Source: Streptomyces rubiginosohelvolus
GTDB lineage: Bacteria > Actinomycetota > Actinomycetes > Streptomycetales > Streptomycetaceae
Assembly (NCBI RefSeq): GCF_014649875.1
Contig: NZ_BMTW01000002.1
Span: forward strand, 372,001 to 436,000
Direction: 5' to 3'
DNA length: 64,000 bases
A program made the position numbers and the translations under genes. The notes below the pieces were generated by a model. That model was given only the letters and a program-made list of their open reading frames with translations. It was not told the origin of the DNA and searched no databases. Of this stretch, positions 25,380 to 33,832 are shown piece after piece (the first letter of the stretch is position 1; each line of letters opens with the position of its first letter).

Positions 25380-26090
25380 ATGGGTGAGCTGAAGTCCCGC
25401 AAACTCATCTCGGTGCAGGAGCATTTGCGTGACCAGGTGGCCAACGCCCTGCGGGCCGCGCTGATAGCGGGGGAACTCCAGCCCGGCGTGATCTACTCGG
25501 CGCCCACCCTGGCCGCCGAGTACGGCGTCTCGGCCACACCCGTGCGCGAGGCCATGCTGGACCTGGCCCGGGAGGGCCTGGTCGAGGCGGTGCGCAACAA
25601 GGGCTTCCGGGTCACCGAACTCTCCGAGCGCGACCTGGACGAGTACACCGAGATCCGCGCGCTCATCGAGATCCCCACCATCGGCCGCGTGACCCGCACC
25701 GCCTCCCGAGAGCAGTTGGAGGCGCTGCGCCCGGTGGCCCAGGAGATCGTGGACGCCGCCCAGCGGGGCGACCTGATCGGCTACCTGGAGTCGGACCGCC
25801 GCTTCCACCTCGACCTGCTCGCCCTCGCGGGGAACGCGCGTCTCGTCGAGACGGTGGCCGACCTGCGCAAGCGCTCCCGGCTGTACGGGCTCACCGACCT
25901 TTCCCAGGAAGGGTCGTTGGTCGGTTCGGCCCAGGAGCACACCGCGCTGCTGGACATCATGATCGAGGGCGACGCGGAGGCGGCCGAGGAGCACATGCGC
26001 CGCCATCTCGCGCATGTGCGGACCCTGTGGGCGGCCCGGAAGCGGGAGGCCGAACGCGCGGCCCCGTCCCGCAGGCTCGGCGCGCGCTGA
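25380..26090 (+). CDS. GntR/FadR-family regulator of hydroxyproline (and perhaps collagen) use
   Basis: 236 residues. N-terminal winged helix (LRAALIAGELQPGVIYSAPTLAAEYGVSATPVREAMLDLAREGLVEAVRNKGFRV) and an FCD ligand domain with the metal-type residues in DLDEYTEIRALIE, SDRRFHLDLLALAGN and EHTALLDIMIEGD plus a final EEHMRRHLAHV. Effectors of FCD members are small carboxylates. The ATG at 25380 follows AAGGGGA. It converges with the hydroxyproline operon and is divergent from the collagenase; GTGACAT-type sites occur in all three promoter regions, so it is the likely regulator of the locus. Confidence 0.88.
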   Translation: MGELKSRKLISVQEHLRDQVANALRAALIAGELQPGVIYSAPTLAAEYGVSATPVREAMLDLAREGLVEAVRNKGFRVTELSERDLDEYTEIRALIEIPTIGRVTRTASREQLEALRPVAQEIVDAAQRGDLIGYLESDRRFHLDLLALAGNARLVETVADLRKRSRLYGLTDLSQEGSLVGSAQEHTALLDIMIEGDAEAAEEHMRRHLAHVRTLWAARKREAERAAPSRRLGAR

Positions 26091-26150
26091 CATCGAAGTC
26101 GCTTCGGCAGAGCCGGTGTTGGCCCCGAGGCGGGATGTGCGGACCGGCAG

Positions 26151-27152
26151 TCACACGGTGAATCCCTCCGGGTAGGGGTCGGCCGGGTCGAGCAGATACT
26201 GCGCGGTCCCGGTGATCCAGGCGCGGCCGGTCACGGAGGGCAGGACGGCGGGCCGGCCGCCGACCGTGGTCTCCGACAGGATCCGGCCGGTGAAACGGGA
26301 GCCGATGAAGGACTCGTTGACGAAGTCCTGCCCGGTCTTCAGCAGTCCCCGCGCGTGCAGTTGGGCCATCCGAGCGCTGGTCCCCGTCCCGCAGGGCGAG
26401 CGGTCGAACCAGCCGGGGTGGATCGCCATGGCGTGCCGCGAGTGCTCGGCGCTGGAGCCGGGGGCCTCCAGATAGACGTGGTGGCAGACGTCGATAGCGG
26501 GGTTCTCCGGATGGACCACCGGGTTCTGTTCGTTGACCGCCCGCATGACGGCCAGGCCCGCGTCGAGCAGCCGGTCCTTCTGCGCCCGGTCGAAGGGGAT
26601 GCCGAGGTCCTCGGTGCGTACGATCGCGTAGAAGTTGCCGCCGTACGCCATGTCGTAGCGGACCGGTCCGAACCCCGCCACCTCCACGACCTGGTCCAGC
26701 GCATGGCTGTAGGAGGCGACGTTCTCCAGGGTGACGGACTCCGCGCGGCCGTCGCGCACGGCGACCCGTGCCGTGACGAGGCCGGCGGGAGTGTCGAGGC
26801 GGATGAGGGTCTCCGGCTCGACCGCCTCGACCATGCCCGTCTCCACCAGGACCGTCGCCACGCCGATGGTGCCGTGGCCGCACATCGGAAGGCAGCCGGA
26901 GACCTCGATGAACAGCACGCCGAAGTCGGCGTCCGGCCGGGTCGGGGGCTGGAGGATCGCGCCGGACATGGAGGCGTGCCCGCGCGGCTCGCACATCAAC
27001 AGGGTGCGCAGCCCGTCCCGTTCGGCCATGAACCGCTGCCGCCGCTCCGCCATGGTCGCGCCCGGCAGGACACCCACCCCGCCGGTGATCACCCGGGTCG
27101 GCATGCCCTCGGTGTGCGAGTCGACCGCGTGGTAACAGACCGTGGAGCGCAT
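26151..27152 (-). CDS. 4-hydroxyproline 2-epimerase (proline racemase family)
   Basis: 333 residues. Both catalytic cysteines of true racemases/epimerases are present: Cys91 in MCGHGTIG and Cys254 in RSPCGTGTSA; dehydratase members have Thr in place of the second or first Cys. Converts trans-4-hydroxy-L-proline to cis-4-hydroxy-D-proline, the first catabolic step. The final gene of the minus-strand operon, 1 nt after the DapA-family gene. The operon context separates it from proline racemase. Confidence 0.9.
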   Translation of the reverse strand: MRSTVCYHAVDSHTEGMPTRVITGGVGVLPGATMAERRQRFMAERDGLRTLLMCEPRGHASMSGAILQPPTRPDADFGVLFIEVSGCLPMCGHGTIGVATVLVETGMVEAVEPETLIRLDTPAGLVTARVAVRDGRAESVTLENVASYSHALDQVVEVAGFGPVRYDMAYGGNFYAIVRTEDLGIPFDRAQKDRLLDAGLAVMRAVNEQNPVVHPENPAIDVCHHVYLEAPGSSAEHSRHAMAIHPGWFDRSPCGTGTSARMAQLHARGLLKTGQDFVNESFIGSRFTGRILSETTVGGRPAVLPSVTGRAWITGTAQYLLDPADPYPEGFTV

Positions 27153-27153
27153 G

Positions 27154-28068
27154 TCAGTTCACCCCCGCGTCGATGAGGGCCTGGGTGGCGGAGCGCACGA
27201 CGGCCTCGGTTTCCGGGTCCAGGGCCTGGCGGGGCGGCCGGCAGACGCCGCCGGTCCGGCCGATCATGTCCTGGCCGAGCTTGATCGCCTGGACGAACTC
27301 GGTCCTGCTGTCCCAGCGCAGTACGGAGTGGAGCCGGCGGTAGAGCGGGAGCGCGGTGGTGAGATCGCCGGCCAGCGCGGCGTCGTAGAGATCGAGGCAG
27401 GCGCGCGGGAAGACCTGGGGGTACCCGGCGACCCAGCCCTTGGCCCCGGCGACGCCGACTTCGAGGAGGGTGTCGTCGGTGCCGATGATCAGGTCGAGCC
27501 CGGGGGCGAGTTCGTTGATGGCGTAGCACCGCCGTACGTCCCCGGAGAACTCCTTCACGCCCACGATGAACCCCTCGGCGTACAGCTTGGCCAGCAGTTC
27601 GGGGCGGAGGTCGACCTTGGTGTCGATGGGGTTGTTGTACGCGGTGACGGGGAGTCCGGCGGAGGCGACCATCGCGTAGTGCTCCAGGACGGCGCGGTCG
27701 TCGGCCCGGTAGGCGTTGGGCGGCAGGCACATGACGGCCTGGCAGCCGGCGTCCCTGGCGAAGAGCGCGTGCCGCCTGGCCTCGATCGCGCCGTACGCGC
27801 CGACGCCCGGCATCACGGTGAAGCCCTCGGGGGCGTGGGCGACGGCGGTCTCGACGACACGGTCGCGTTCCTCGTACGTCAGGGTCTGGTACTCGCCCAG
27901 CGACCCGTTCGGGGCGACGCCGTGCAGGCCCTGTTCGGCGAGCCAGGCGACGTTGTCCCCGTACGCGCCGTGGTCGACGGCGAGGTCCCGGCCGAACGGG
28001 AGGCTCGTCGCGACGATGACACCGTGCCAGGGCGTACGGGCGGGGGCCGTGCGGTCCACGCGGTTCAT
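27154..28068 (-). CDS. DapA-family 1-pyrroline-4-hydroxy-2-carboxylate deaminase
   Basis: 304 residues, a class I aldolase-like TIM barrel. The Schiff-base lysine is in GVKEFSGD, the helper Tyr in VTAYNNP, and NGSLGEYQTLTYEER matches the GTTGE-like loop of dihydrodipicolinate synthases. With this operon its role is the third hydroxyproline step, deaminating and dehydrating pyrroline-4-hydroxy-2-carboxylate to alpha-ketoglutarate semialdehyde. No semialdehyde dehydrogenase gene is present in the operon; it must lie elsewhere. Confidence 0.85.
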   Translation of the reverse strand: MNRVDRTAPARTPWHGVIVATSLPFGRDLAVDHGAYGDNVAWLAEQGLHGVAPNGSLGEYQTLTYEERDRVVETAVAHAPEGFTVMPGVGAYGAIEARRHALFARDAGCQAVMCLPPNAYRADDRAVLEHYAMVASAGLPVTAYNNPIDTKVDLRPELLAKLYAEGFIVGVKEFSGDVRRCYAINELAPGLDLIIGTDDTLLEVGVAGAKGWVAGYPQVFPRACLDLYDAALAGDLTTALPLYRRLHSVLRWDSRTEFVQAIKLGQDMIGRTGGVCRPPRQALDPETEAVVRSATQALIDAGVN

Positions 28069-28077
28069 GGGGACTCC

Positions 28078-29541
28078 TCAGGTGGGTTCGGACGGGGTGT
28101 CGCCGGTGGAGGGATGGGCCGAATCGGCGAGCGCGCCGAGCGTGATCGGGGTCGCGATCAGCCGTTCGGCTGGGGTGTAGGGCTCGGCGCGGGCGGCGAC
28201 GAGGCAGTGCACGGCGGGCCCGCACATCCGGCCCTGGCACCAGCCCATGCCCGCCCTGGTCAGCTGTTTGACCTGCCGGTGGTCGGATGCCGAGCCGTCG
28301 GCGCGGGCGGCGCGGACAGCCCCCGCGGTGACCTCCTCGCACCGGCAGACCGTGGTGTCGTCGGTCAGCCAGGCGGGCCAGTTCCGCGGCACGGGGTGTG
28401 CCCGGGCCAGGGCGTGGGCGAAGGAGCGGTGCCGGGCCACCGCCCGGCGCTCCGCGGCCAAGGCGCGGAGGCCCGGCCGGCCCGGCGCGGACACGTCGGT
28501 GAGCACCGAGACCGCCGCCACGCGCCCCTCGCTCAGCGCGAGCGCCGCCCCGCCGACCCCGCAGGCCTCGCCCGCCGCGTAGAGGCCCGGCACGGTGGTG
28601 CGCTGTCCGGCGTCCACGGCGGCGGCCATGGTGCCGTCGCCCGCGTCGGCGAGGTCGCAGCCGAGCGGGAGCAGCAGGTCGAGCTGGGGGACGAAGCCCC
28701 AGCCGACGCCCACCGTGTCGGCCTCGATCCGCCGCTCGGTACCCGGGAGCGGTGCTCCGTCGGCGTCCAGGGCTGCGGTGCGTACGACGGCGACCCGCTC
28801 CTCCCCTTCGGCGCCGACGATGCCGGTGCGGGTGCGGACCGGGATCCGGTGCCGGGCGAGCGTGCCCGCGTAACCAGCGGCTTCGGCCCACTTGGCGGGG
28901 TTACGCAACAGGGGTGCGGGGTGGCGCAGCCAGGCCGAGGGCGCCGCCGCCTCGCACACCGCGACGACCTCCGCCCCGCGTGCGGCGAGGGCGGCGGCGA
29001 CGGGCAGCAGGAAGGGGCCCGTGCCGCCGAGGACCACGCGCCGGCCGGCCACCACTCCCCCGCCCTTGAGCAGCGACTGGAGTCCGCCCGCGGTGAGCAC
29101 ACCGGGCAGGTCCCAGCCGGGAAAGGGGAGTTGGCGGTCGTAGGCGCCGGTCGCCACGAGCAGGACCGGTGCGCGCAGCACGACGGCCCGCTCCTCGGGC
29201 GGCCTGCTTCGGTCCACGGCGTGGACGGTGAAACCGTCCGCCGCGCGGGCCGTGGTCCATACGGGATGGTCGAGCAGGAGGGTCAGCCGTCCGGTGCGCT
29301 CGTGGGCGGCCAGGGCGGCGCGCAGCGCCCGGTAGGTGCGCAGGTCGTGGTGCAGGTCCTCGGTGGGAAGGGCCTCGCGCGGGTGGTCCGGGGGGTGGCG
29401 CCAGAACTGGCCGCCCGGCGCGGAGCCCGCGTCGACGAGGACGACCCGCAGCCCGCCGTCCAGGGCGGTGACGGCGGCCGCCATACCGGCGGGCCCGGCG
29501 CCCACCACCACGAGGTCGACGACATCCTGGGGCTCATACAT
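28078..29541 (-). CDS. D-hydroxyproline dehydrogenase, NAD(P)/FAD-binding subunit (HcnB-like)
   Basis: 487 residues from the ATG at 29541. An N-terminal FAD dinucleotide fold (LVVVGAGPAGMAAA), a second nucleotide fold (RVVLGGTGPFLLPVA) and a C-terminal BFD-like cluster region with Cys in TTVCRCEEV and GWCQGRMCGP. This matches the alpha subunit of the three-part D-hydroxyproline dehydrogenases. It oxidises cis-4-hydroxy-D-proline with the 2Fe-2S and FAD subunits encoded just upstream. Its start overlaps the stop of the 2Fe-2S gene by 8 nt. Confidence 0.85.
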   Translation of the reverse strand: MYEPQDVVDLVVVGAGPAGMAAAVTALDGGLRVVLVDAGSAPGGQFWRHPPDHPREALPTEDLHHDLRTYRALRAALAAHERTGRLTLLLDHPVWTTARAADGFTVHAVDRSRPPEERAVVLRAPVLLVATGAYDRQLPFPGWDLPGVLTAGGLQSLLKGGGVVAGRRVVLGGTGPFLLPVAAALAARGAEVVAVCEAAAPSAWLRHPAPLLRNPAKWAEAAGYAGTLARHRIPVRTRTGIVGAEGEERVAVVRTAALDADGAPLPGTERRIEADTVGVGWGFVPQLDLLLPLGCDLADAGDGTMAAAVDAGQRTTVPGLYAAGEACGVGGAALALSEGRVAAVSVLTDVSAPGRPGLRALAAERRAVARHRSFAHALARAHPVPRNWPAWLTDDTTVCRCEEVTAGAVRAARADGSASDHRQVKQLTRAGMGWCQGRMCGPAVHCLVAARAEPYTPAERLIATPITLGALADSAHPSTGDTPSEPT

Positions 29542-29824
29542 CGTCGCCCTCCCCCGTCGCGACGGCCATGCCCGCCCGGGCCCGCACCAGGCAGGCGCGC
29601 TGCCCGCGCTTTCCGTCGACGGTGACGAGGCAGTCGTAACAGACGCCGATGCCGCAGAAGACGCCCCGGGGCCGCTGCCCACCCCGGGTGGTCCGCCAGG
29701 CGACCCGGCCCGAGGCCACGAGCGCGGCGGCCAGGGTCTGCCCGGGGACGAACGCCAGGGGTTCGCCGTCCACGGTGACGGTGGGTCCTGCGGGTACGTC
29801 GGTCTCCGCGGCCGCTCCGGTCAC
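29534..29824 (-). CDS. (2Fe-2S)-binding subunit of D-hydroxyproline dehydrogenase (HcnA-like)
   Basis: Ninety-six residues. Cluster-binding cysteines lie in GVFCGIGVCYDC and then QRACLV (C-x4-C-x2-C...C, ferredoxin-like). The start is GTG with GGAGG nearby, and it overlaps the stop of the FAD subunit gene by 4 nt. It carries electrons between the two flavoprotein subunits. Small and easily missed, but the order FAD oxidoreductase, 2Fe-2S, NAD/FAD oxidoreductase is diagnostic. Confidence 0.85.
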   Translation of the reverse strand: MTGAAAETDVPAGPTVTVDGEPLAFVPGQTLAAALVASGRVAWRTTRGGQRPRGVFCGIGVCYDCLVTVDGKRGQRACLVRARAGMAVATGEGDDV

Positions 29825-30981
29825 TTCGGCACACCTCCGGTCGTGAGGAATCGGTCGGGCAGGAGGCCGGTGTGGGCGGCCGGATCGGCTCCGCGCCACG
29901 GGCGGCCGAGCAGCTGGGCGGTGATCAGGGCGCCGGTGCCGGGGGCGAGGCCGATGCCCGCGCCTTCGTGGCCGCACGCGTGGAGGACGCCGGGGACCCG
30001 GGGGTCCGGGCCGACAACGGGCAGGTGGTCGGGGCAGTACGGCCTGAACCCCCGGTAGGCGCGGATCAGATGGACGTCGCGCAGGAACGGGAAGAGGCGG
30101 CACGCCTGCGCGGCGAGCAGCGCCACCACGGCCGGGTTCATCGTGGTGTCGAAGCCGACGCGTTCGCGGCTGGCACCGATCAGGATGGTGCCCGCGCGGG
30201 TGCCCTCGACGACGCACGAGGTCTCCAGGCCCTCGTCGCTGGAGGCGACATGGGCGACGTAGTCGGCGGAGTAGACCTTGTGCCGGATCATCGGCGGCAG
30301 CGGTTCGGTGACGAGGACGAAGCCCCGGCGCGGCAGGATCGCGACGGGGGCCCCGAGGCGGCGGCCGACCTCGCCGCCCCACGTCCCGGCCGCGTTGACC
30401 ACGGCGTCGGCGGCCAGCACCGCGCCGTCGGCCGTACGAACTCCGGTGACCCGACCGTCGGTTCCGGTGACGGCGGCGAGGGCCTCGCCGGTACGCACCC
30501 GGGCGCCGCGCCGGACGGCGGCCCGCAGCAGTCCGGACGCCGCGAGGACGGGCTGCACCTGGGCGTCCTGCGGGTAGTGGACGCCGCCGGGGAGGCCGGG
30601 TGCGATGTGCGGCTCGAACGCGTCGAGGCGGTCGACGCGTTCGGTCTGGATTCCGGCCGCCGCCTGGCGTGCGGCGAACGCGTGCAGGGCGGCGAGGCCT
30701 TCGGGGGTGCTCGCGGCGACCAGGCCGCCCTTGTTCTCGAACTCGACTTTTCCTGGGCCGAGTTCCTCGCCCGCCTCGTCCCAGAGGTCACGGCTGAGCC
30801 GGGCCAGCTCCAGCTCCGGGCCGGGCTCCTTGTCGGAGAGCAGGATGTTGCCCTCCCCTCGGCTGGTGGTGCCCGCACCGACCGGGCCCCGGTCGAGCAC
30901 CGTGACACCGAGACCGGCGGAGGCGGCGTGGAACGCGCAGGCGGCGCCCACGATGCCCGCGCCGATGACCACGATGTCCAC
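29821..30981 (-). CDS. FAD-dependent D-amino acid oxidoreductase subunit (HcnC/DadA-like)
   Basis: 386 residues from the GTG at 30981, which has GGAGG 5 nt upstream. It begins at once with the FAD fold (VDIVVIGAGIVGAACAFHAA) and has the DAO signature GFRPYCPDHLPVVGPD and a C-terminal GHEGAGIGLAPGTG. The catalytic subunit oxidising cis-4-hydroxy-D-proline to the pyrroline. First gene of the hydroxyproline operon; a GTGACAT/GCAATG site overlaps its 5' region. An in-frame GTG at 31005 would place the operator inside the coding region and is rejected. Confidence 0.85.
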   Translation of the reverse strand: MDIVVIGAGIVGAACAFHAASAGLGVTVLDRGPVGAGTTSRGEGNILLSDKEPGPELELARLSRDLWDEAGEELGPGKVEFENKGGLVAASTPEGLAALHAFAARQAAAGIQTERVDRLDAFEPHIAPGLPGGVHYPQDAQVQPVLAASGLLRAAVRRGARVRTGEALAAVTGTDGRVTGVRTADGAVLAADAVVNAAGTWGGEVGRRLGAPVAILPRRGFVLVTEPLPPMIRHKVYSADYVAHVASSDEGLETSCVVEGTRAGTILIGASRERVGFDTTMNPAVVALLAAQACRLFPFLRDVHLIRAYRGFRPYCPDHLPVVGPDPRVPGVLHACGHEGAGIGLAPGTGALITAQLLGRPWRGADPAAHTGLLPDRFLTTGGVPK

Positions 30982-30995
30982 CGCCACCTCCAGGT

Positions 30996-31015
30996 GCAAT
31001 GTCACATGCCATTGC
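30996..31015. promoter_or_regulatory. Candidate GntR operator C at the hydroxyproline operon
   Basis: GCAATG-N8-CATTGC (30996-31015) is a perfect 6-bp inverted repeat, and ATGTCAC (30999-31005) is the complement of the GTGACAT word at 25207, 25339 and 25357. It lies 15 nt upstream of the first operon gene, in the 39-nt gap after the FAD monooxygenase stop. Confidence 0.55.
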
Positions 31016-31020
31016 TCAGG

Positions 31021-32277
31021 CTATACATCGGTCCGGCCCGAGGACAATGCCGCCGTCGGCGTGAACTCGGGCAGGACCAGGGCCGCGTGGGCCGGTCGCC
31101 CCTCCACTGCCGGGGGTGTGGCGGCGAGACCGCGCAGCAGGGCGTTGCGCTCCTCCAGGGCCCGCGCGCTGGTGGGGAACAGCAGAGCGTCGCCCGTGCC
31201 GACCAGGTCCTGGTTGAGGGTCACGAACGTACGGCTGTCGCGTTCGTAGGCGGCGAACGCCGCGGTGTGGTCCCGTTCGGCCGCCAGGGAACCGGCGAGC
31301 ATGTACGCCCCGACGAGCGCGAGGCTGGAGCCCTGGCCGGTCAGGAACGAGGGCGCGTACGCGGCGTCGCCCACCAGCGCGACCCGGCCGTTGGCCCAGC
31401 GGGGCATGCGGATCTGGCTGACCACGTCGAAGAACAGGTCGTCCGCCGTGCGCATCGCGGCCAGCAAGCCCGGGACTTCCCACCCCGCGTCGGCGAAGAC
31501 CCTCTCGACCAGGTCTCGTTGGGCCTCCGGGTCACGGAAGGCGCCCAAGGGGGGTTGCGGGCGGGCGAAGGTGAGGAAGCCGTGCACGGCGTCGTCGCCG
31601 TCCCCCACGGCGTACAGCACCGCTGCCCGGCCGGGGGCGTTCCACAGGGTGGTCTCACGGACGAGCCCGAAGGTGTTGGGCAGGGTGAATCCGGCGAAGC
31701 AGTAGCCGAGGTACCGGTGGAACCGCTCCTCGGGGCCGAACACCAGCCCTCGGGTGTGGGAGTGCAGTCCGTCCGCACCGACCACCAGATCGAACGTCCG
31801 GCTGCCGCCCCGGCGGAAGGTGACGTCGACCCCGTGGCGGTGCTGGTCGAGCGTGTCGATGGAGTCGTCGAACAGGAACTCCACGTCGTCACGGACCGCC
31901 GAGTGAAGGGCGTTGGCCAGGGCTCCGCGTCGTACCTCCAGGTCCGCCCCTGCGACACCACCGGTGACGGTGTGCGGGGCGAGGGAGGTCACCTCGGCGC
32001 CGTCCTCGTCGAGGAAGGTCAGCCGGCGCAGGTCGATGTGCGCGTCCCGCAGCCGGGGCAGGATCCCCATCCTCCGGACGACGTCGAGCGCGGTGCCGCG
32101 TACGTCGATGGGGTAGCCGCCGTCGCGGAGCGCCCCCGCCTTCTCGACCACCGTGACGGTGAACCCGTAGCGGTTCAGCCAGAACGCGAGGGCGGGCCCC
32201 GCGATACTGGCCCCGGATATCAGGACCGTACGCCTCCGGCCGCCCGGGACGTGCCTCAACTCATCGGTGCGGATCAT
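31021..32277 (-). CDS. FAD-dependent monooxygenase (tetracycline/aromatic hydroxylase type)
   Basis: 418 residues. GxGxxG-like FAD motif in VLISGASIAGPALAFWLNRYG, a DG motif in DLVVGADGLHSHTR, and GDAAYAPSFLTGQGSSLAL for the FAD ribityl/pyrophosphate site. The family includes flavoprotein monooxygenases that inactivate or tailor tetracyclines, rifamycins and other aromatics. The ATG overlaps the MFS stop by 4 nt. With the exporter and the divergent TetR gene it forms a compact drug-response cassette. Confidence 0.85.
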   Translation of the reverse strand: MIRTDELRHVPGGRRRTVLISGASIAGPALAFWLNRYGFTVTVVEKAGALRDGGYPIDVRGTALDVVRRMGILPRLRDAHIDLRRLTFLDEDGAEVTSLAPHTVTGGVAGADLEVRRGALANALHSAVRDDVEFLFDDSIDTLDQHRHGVDVTFRRGGSRTFDLVVGADGLHSHTRGLVFGPEERFHRYLGYCFAGFTLPNTFGLVRETTLWNAPGRAAVLYAVGDGDDAVHGFLTFARPQPPLGAFRDPEAQRDLVERVFADAGWEVPGLLAAMRTADDLFFDVVSQIRMPRWANGRVALVGDAAYAPSFLTGQGSSLALVGAYMLAGSLAAERDHTAAFAAYERDSRTFVTLNQDLVGTGDALLFPTSARALEERNALLRGLAATPPAVEGRPAHAALVLPEFTPTAALSSGRTDV

Positions 32278-33671
32278 TCCTTGACTCCTTTGCTCATGGT
32301 GCGGACGACCAGCAGGGACAGCACCGTGACGACGGCGGCCAGGATGAAGCCGGCGACGAAGGCCGACTCGGCCGGGATCTTCGACCCGGAGGGTGTTCCG
32401 GCGGTGAGGATCGCCCCGGTGACCTGCACCCCCACGGCGAAACCGATCACACGGGTCACCAGGACGAGACCGGTGGCGATGCCGGTGTCCCCCAGGTCGA
32501 CGGAGGTGGCGGTCCTGGTCACCATCGCCGTGACGCAGAGCCCGTTGGCGAGCGCGACCAGCGCCTTGCCGACGACGAGGTGCCAGATCTCGGTGTGCGC
32601 GGCCGCCAGGCCCAGGAGGCCGACGGCCATGAGCAGCACCCCGGCGGTGACCACGGCCCGCGAGCCGAGCCGCCGCACCCCGATGCCGCTGATCGGGCCG
32701 GCCAGCGACGCGGCCAGGGCGCCGGGCAGCAGGAAGAAGCCGATCGCGGTGGCGCTCGCCCCGAATCCGTAGGTGTCGGCGGGGACCGCGAAGAGCTGCG
32801 GGACGAGGTAGGTCGCCGCCGAGGTGCCGACGCAGATCAGGAACGTCAGCACACAGGACTTCCCCACCGCGGGCCGGGTCAGCATGCGCAGATCGACCAT
32901 CGGCGAGGCCGCACGGCGCTCGACGGCCACCCAGCCGGTCCCGAAGGCGGCCAGCAGCACGACGAGCCCGAGGAGCACGAGGGGTTGGGTGACCAGGTCG
33001 GCCCCCAGACCGAGGACGAGCATGAGCGTGACGAGCGTGCCGCTCAGGAGGACCAGGCCGGGCCAGTCGATCCCGGTGCCGTCCGGGCGGCGCGGCGGAT
33101 CCTGCGGCATCAGCCGGTGCACCAGCACCGTGGCCCCGATGACGGCGAACGTCGGCAGCGCGAACATCCAGTGCCGGGACAGCCCTTCGGCGACGGGCCC
33201 AGCCGCCAGCGTTCCCGCCATGGCGCCCCCGACGAACAGCCCGCTGACCACCCCGATGGCCACTTTGGACTCCCCGGCGGGCAGGTGTGCGCGCACGAGG
33301 ATGAACGACAGGGGCAGCGCCCCCACCATCGCCCCCTGCAGCACCTGGCCGAGCAGCAGTACCGGCAGGTTCGGCGCCAGGGCGGAGACCAGACCGCCGG
33401 CGCAGACCACCGCCATCAGCCGGACGACGACCCGTTTCCCGCCGTAGCGGTCGCCTAACGTGCCCGCGATCGGCGTGATGAGCGCACCGGTGACCAGGAG
33501 CACGATGCTGAGCAACGCCCCTTCGGCGGGGCTCATGTCCAGCTCGCGCTGGAGGAGCGGGAGCGTCGGCGTCACCACCGATTCCAGGGCTCCGGTGGCC
33601 ACCGCCAGGGCGCCGAGGGCTCCGACGGCGGCCTTCCCGATGGGGCGCGCGGGAGCGTGGGTCGTGGTCAT
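32274..33671 (-). CDS. MFS drug exporter
   Basis: 465 residues, about 14 hydrophobic segments. Typical marks are GTLGDRYGGKRVVV after TM2 and LGQVLQGAMVGALPLSFILVRAHL (motif C region). The start at 33671 (AGGA upstream) is preferred to a longer frame that enters the operator. Likely exports an aromatic antibiotic or its hydroxylated form together with the downstream monooxygenase. Divergent from the TetR repressor, whose operator lies between them. Confidence 0.85.
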   Translation of the reverse strand: MTTTHAPARPIGKAAVGALGALAVATGALESVVTPTLPLLQRELDMSPAEGALLSIVLLVTGALITPIAGTLGDRYGGKRVVVRLMAVVCAGGLVSALAPNLPVLLLGQVLQGAMVGALPLSFILVRAHLPAGESKVAIGVVSGLFVGGAMAGTLAAGPVAEGLSRHWMFALPTFAVIGATVLVHRLMPQDPPRRPDGTGIDWPGLVLLSGTLVTLMLVLGLGADLVTQPLVLLGLVVLLAAFGTGWVAVERRAASPMVDLRMLTRPAVGKSCVLTFLICVGTSAATYLVPQLFAVPADTYGFGASATAIGFFLLPGALAASLAGPISGIGVRRLGSRAVVTAGVLLMAVGLLGLAAAHTEIWHLVVGKALVALANGLCVTAMVTRTATSVDLGDTGIATGLVLVTRVIGFAVGVQVTGAILTAGTPSGSKIPAESAFVAGFILAAVVTVLSLLVVRTMSKGVKE

Positions 33672-33789
33672 GGACGTCCTTTCCGTCGCGGCCCGGCCGA
33701 AAGGGCCGGCAGGGGGTGGCCGACACGAGACGGCCGACAGGACGGAGCGGCCGCACACGGCTGTACGGGTACGGCACGCACCGAACCCA

Positions 33790-33816
33790 AACTACACTAC
33801 ACCGTGCAGTGTAGTT
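33790..33816. promoter_or_regulatory. TetR operator between MFS and tetR
   Basis: AACTACACT-N9-AGTGTAGTT is a perfect 9-bp inverted repeat (33790-33798 and 33808-33816) in the divergent gap, 17 nt before the tetR ATG. TACAC repeats inside the spacer make the site a nested palindrome, as is common for TetR proteins bound as two dimers. Confidence 0.7.
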
Positions 33817-33832
33817 CCGTTAGGATGAGCCC

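Noticed and set aside
29872..32772. 966-codon plus-strand open frame over the oxidoreductase and monooxygenase genes
   Set aside because: Antisense of three recognised genes, without domains or a ribosome site.
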